This document shows positions 3,876-5,631 of a stretch of DNA of 5,631 nucleotides, piece by piece. The stretch is from Minisyncoccota bacterium (GTDB taxonomy: Bacteria > Patescibacteriota > Minisyncoccia > Minisyncoccales > CG1-02-41-26), in assembly GCA_028712605.1 (NCBI GenBank), contig JAQTPV010000043.1:1-5631 (forward strand). The letters run 5' to 3'. A program made the translations under genes and the position numbers. Under the pieces are notes generated by a model that was given only the letters and a program-made list of their open reading frames with translations, did no database searches and had not been told where the DNA came from. The stretch's first letter is position 1. Each line of letters starts with the position of its first letter.

Positions 3876-5631
3876 TTATTCAAATTCAATTTTATTCGGG
3901 TCTTGGAATTCATCATCCTCTGCCCTAATCGGCCGAGCTATACTGCCTCCGCCAATCAAAACCTCCCTGGGCTTAGCCCCATCAGCTTGACCCACCACAT
4001 TGTTTTCCTCCAGAATATCCAGCAAACGGGCGGCCCTGGCATAACCGATCTTCAACCTTCTTTGCAACAAAGAAGCGGAGGCTTTTTGATATTCAATCAC
4101 TACTTTTTTAGCCTCTTCGTATAATGAGTCGTCCCCAGCGGCATCAGTAAACTCCAAACTACTTACCCCTGGGATTTCATCGCCACTGCCGTTACCCTCC
4201 AAAATTTCCTCCCCGCCAAAATCAGAATCAAAGTTATTTTCTTTTTCAATGAAGCTCACTACTTTTTTAATTTCAGCGGCGGTTATGTAGCCTCCTTGGA
4301 TTCTCTTGGGACGGGAAAATTCAGAAGAGATATAAAGCATATCGCCTCGGCCCAATAATTTTTCAGCGCCAGCTGTATCCAAAATGGTTCTGGAGTCTAC
4401 CTGGCTGGCCACCTGAAAAGCAACACGGGAAGTAATGTTGGCCTTAATCAAACCAGTAATCACCTCAACCGATGGACGCTGGGTAGCCACAATTAAATGG
4501 ATGCCCACAGCCCGAGCTAACTGACTTAATCTAACGATGGCTGCCTCCACCTCTCGGCCCTTGGCCATCATCAAATCGGCTAACTCATCAATAATTAAAA
4601 CGATAAAAGGCATTATATCTTTATCCTCTTTCTTGGTTTTACCCTCAACCACGGCCTTGTTATAGGCCATAATATCCCGAACGCCCGCCCCCTGCAAAAC
4701 TTCAAATCTTCTTTCCATTTCACCAATTAGCCAGTTTAAAGCATTGGTGGCTTTTTGAGAATTAACAATCACTGGAGCTAATAGATGAGGTAAATTGCTA
4801 TAAATAGGAAACTCTACTCTTTTGGGATCAATCAGAATGAGCCGCAATAACTTTGGCGAGTTGCGGCAAATCAAACTTACGATAATAGAATTTAAACAAA
4901 TAGATTTACCAGAGCCCGTAGCGCCAGCCACTAATAAATGCGGCATCGCGCCCAAATCAACAAAAATAGATTTGCCCATTACATCCTTGCCCACAGCCAA
5001 GCTCAAGGGATAGGGCGCTTTTTGATAATCAGGGGAGCTGAACAAGGTACCCAGCTTAACTGGCACCCTAACCTTATTGGGCATTTCAATACCCACCAAG
5101 GATCTGCCTGGAATAGGGGCTTCAATTCTAATGGGGTGAGCAGCTAAAGCTAGAGCTAAATCATTATTTAAAGCTGTAATCTTAGCTAACTTAACACCTT
5201 CGGCCGGCTTTAGGGTATATTGGGTAACAGTTGGACCGATATTAACCTCGCTCATTTCCACTTCAAGGCCGAAGGTTTGCAGGGTTTTTTTAATAACTTG
5301 AGAGCTGTAATTAATATCGCCGCTGGAGGGCTTCTCTTCGGTTGTGTCAAAAAGCTCAAGTGGTGGACGTTTATAATTCCCGCCAAAATTCTTAGCTAAT
5401 TCCAAAGCGGCCTGAAAGTTTCTGGATTGCTCTTGTTTGCCCTGAACCTCTTTGGCTTTAGCTGGCAAAGCAATAGGCTTAACCTCAAACTTCGGCTTTT
5501 CTTTTTGATCTTTTTCTTTGCCTTCTTCTGGTTTAGCCTCTGCTTTTTTCCCTTCAAGCTGTTCTTTTTTAGCAAAAAGTTTGTTCTTAGGTAAAAACTC
5601 CCAAACAATTAAACCTCCCACCACCACAAAG
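3876..5631 (-). CDS. ftsK: DNA translocase FtsK/SpoIIIE, N-terminal part beyond window edge
   Basis: Membrane-anchored hexameric motor that pumps chromosomal DNA through the division septum. The visible 583 codons (numbered from 5627) lack the start and most membrane segments; the frame continues past the right edge, and the GTG at 5627 is internal. Residues 1-12 (VVVGGLIVWEFL) look like the end of the last membrane helix. A Lys/Glu/Ala-rich linker follows at about 18-70, much shorter than in E. coli FtsK and like SpoIIIE-type proteins. The alpha/beta motor holds FGLEVEMSEVNIGPTVTQY (119-137), Walker A AGATGSGKS (234-242), Walker B LIIDELADL (344-352) and the conserved ATQRPSVEVITGLIKANI segment (381-398). 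An acidic spacer (about 465-500) leads to the winged-helix gamma domain (about 500-557, with RRLKIGYARAARLLDILEE), which in this family reads polar DNA motifs and contacts XerD. The stop (TAA) is 47 bp before recA. Confidence 0.97.
   Translation of the reverse strand, partial: FVVVGGLIVWEFLPKNKLFAKKEQLEGKKAEAKPEEGKEKDQKEKPKFEVKPIALPAKAKEVQGKQEQSRNFQAALELAKNFGGNYKRPPLELFDTTEEKPSSGDINYSSQVIKKTLQTFGLEVEMSEVNIGPTVTQYTLKPAEGVKLAKITALNNDLALALAAHPIRIEAPIPGRSLVGIEMPNKVRVPVKLGTLFSSPDYQKAPYPLSLAVGKDVMGKSIFVDLGAMPHLLVAGATGSGKSICLNSIIVSLICRNSPKLLRLILIDPKRVEFPIYSNLPHLLAPVIVNSQKATNALNWLIGEMERRFEVLQGAGVRDIMAYNKAVVEGKTKKEDKDIMPFIVLIIDELADLMMAKGREVEAAIVRLSQLARAVGIHLIVATQRPSVEVITGLIKANITSRVAFQVASQVDSRTILDTAGAEKLLGRGDMLYISSEFSRPKRIQGGYITAAEIKKVVSFIEKENNFDSDFGGEEILEGNGSGDEIPGVSSLEFTDAAGDDSLYEEAKKVVIEYQKASASLLQRRLKIGYARAARLLDILEENNVVGQADGAKPREVLIGGGSIARPIRAEDDEFQDPNKIEFE

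Noticed and set aside
3831..4124. Open frame of 97 codons on the plus strand beginning in the ftsK-recA gap
   Set aside because: It is antisense to the ftsK gamma-domain coding region, and its start is within the AT-rich hairpin. The product has no family resemblance.
4822..5147. Two overlapping plus-strand open frames (63 and 69 codons)
   Set aside because: Both are antisense to the conserved FtsK motor region and overlap one another in different frames.
5396..5608. Minus-strand open frame of 70 codons
   Set aside because: A shifted-frame reading of the low-complexity Lys/Glu-rich linker of ftsK.
1..5631. Mobile element, CRISPR array, RNA gene or novel multi-gene system
   Set aside because: No direct repeats with regular spacing, terminal inverted repeats, transposase or integrase motifs, or tRNA-like folds were seen. 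Nearly every base belongs to six recognised housekeeping genes.

Overview
This window is an ordinary housekeeping segment from a small-genome bacterium, most likely a Patescibacteria/CPR member and probably Parcubacteria-like. That placement is inferred, not proven. It rests on a ribosomal protein S6 with a long charged tail, an rpsF-ssb-rpsR operon that ends without rplI, a RecA lacking the usual acidic tail, the absence of a clear Shine-Dalgarno sequence at all five visible starts, and very tight spacing. Every gene reads through cleanly in the standard code and the five visible stops are TAA (four) or TAG (one), so there is no sign of UGA recoding.

Layout from left to right: (1) positions 1-1410, minus strand, hold a nearly complete alpha-D-phosphohexomutase (phosphomannomutase/phosphoglucomutase family) whose last residues run off the left edge. 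(2) A 59-bp divergent intergenic region, 1411-1469, has two promoters whose -35 boxes abut. Each is placed so that transcription would begin at or next to the start codon. (3) Positions 1470-2739, plus strand, are the conserved rpsF-ssb-rpsR operon (S6, single-strand DNA binding protein, S18). It is closed by a 19-bp perfect hairpin terminator at 2750-2793 that can serve both strands. (4) Positions 2815-5631, minus strand, carry ftsK (its 5' end is beyond the right edge) followed by recA, separated by 47 bp that are almost entirely one AT-rich hairpin.

The genes serve central functions: sugar-phosphate interconversion for envelope precursors, assembly of the small-subunit platform (S6 and S18 bind each other), single-strand DNA protection, homologous recombination, and chromosome translocation at the division septum. 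I found no mobile element, CRISPR array, RNA gene, defence system or undescribed gene system. No gene-free stretch exceeds 75 bp. The points most worth a second look are regulatory: the abutting leaderless promoters, the two alternative hairpins between rpsF and ssb, and the ftsK-recA hairpin.
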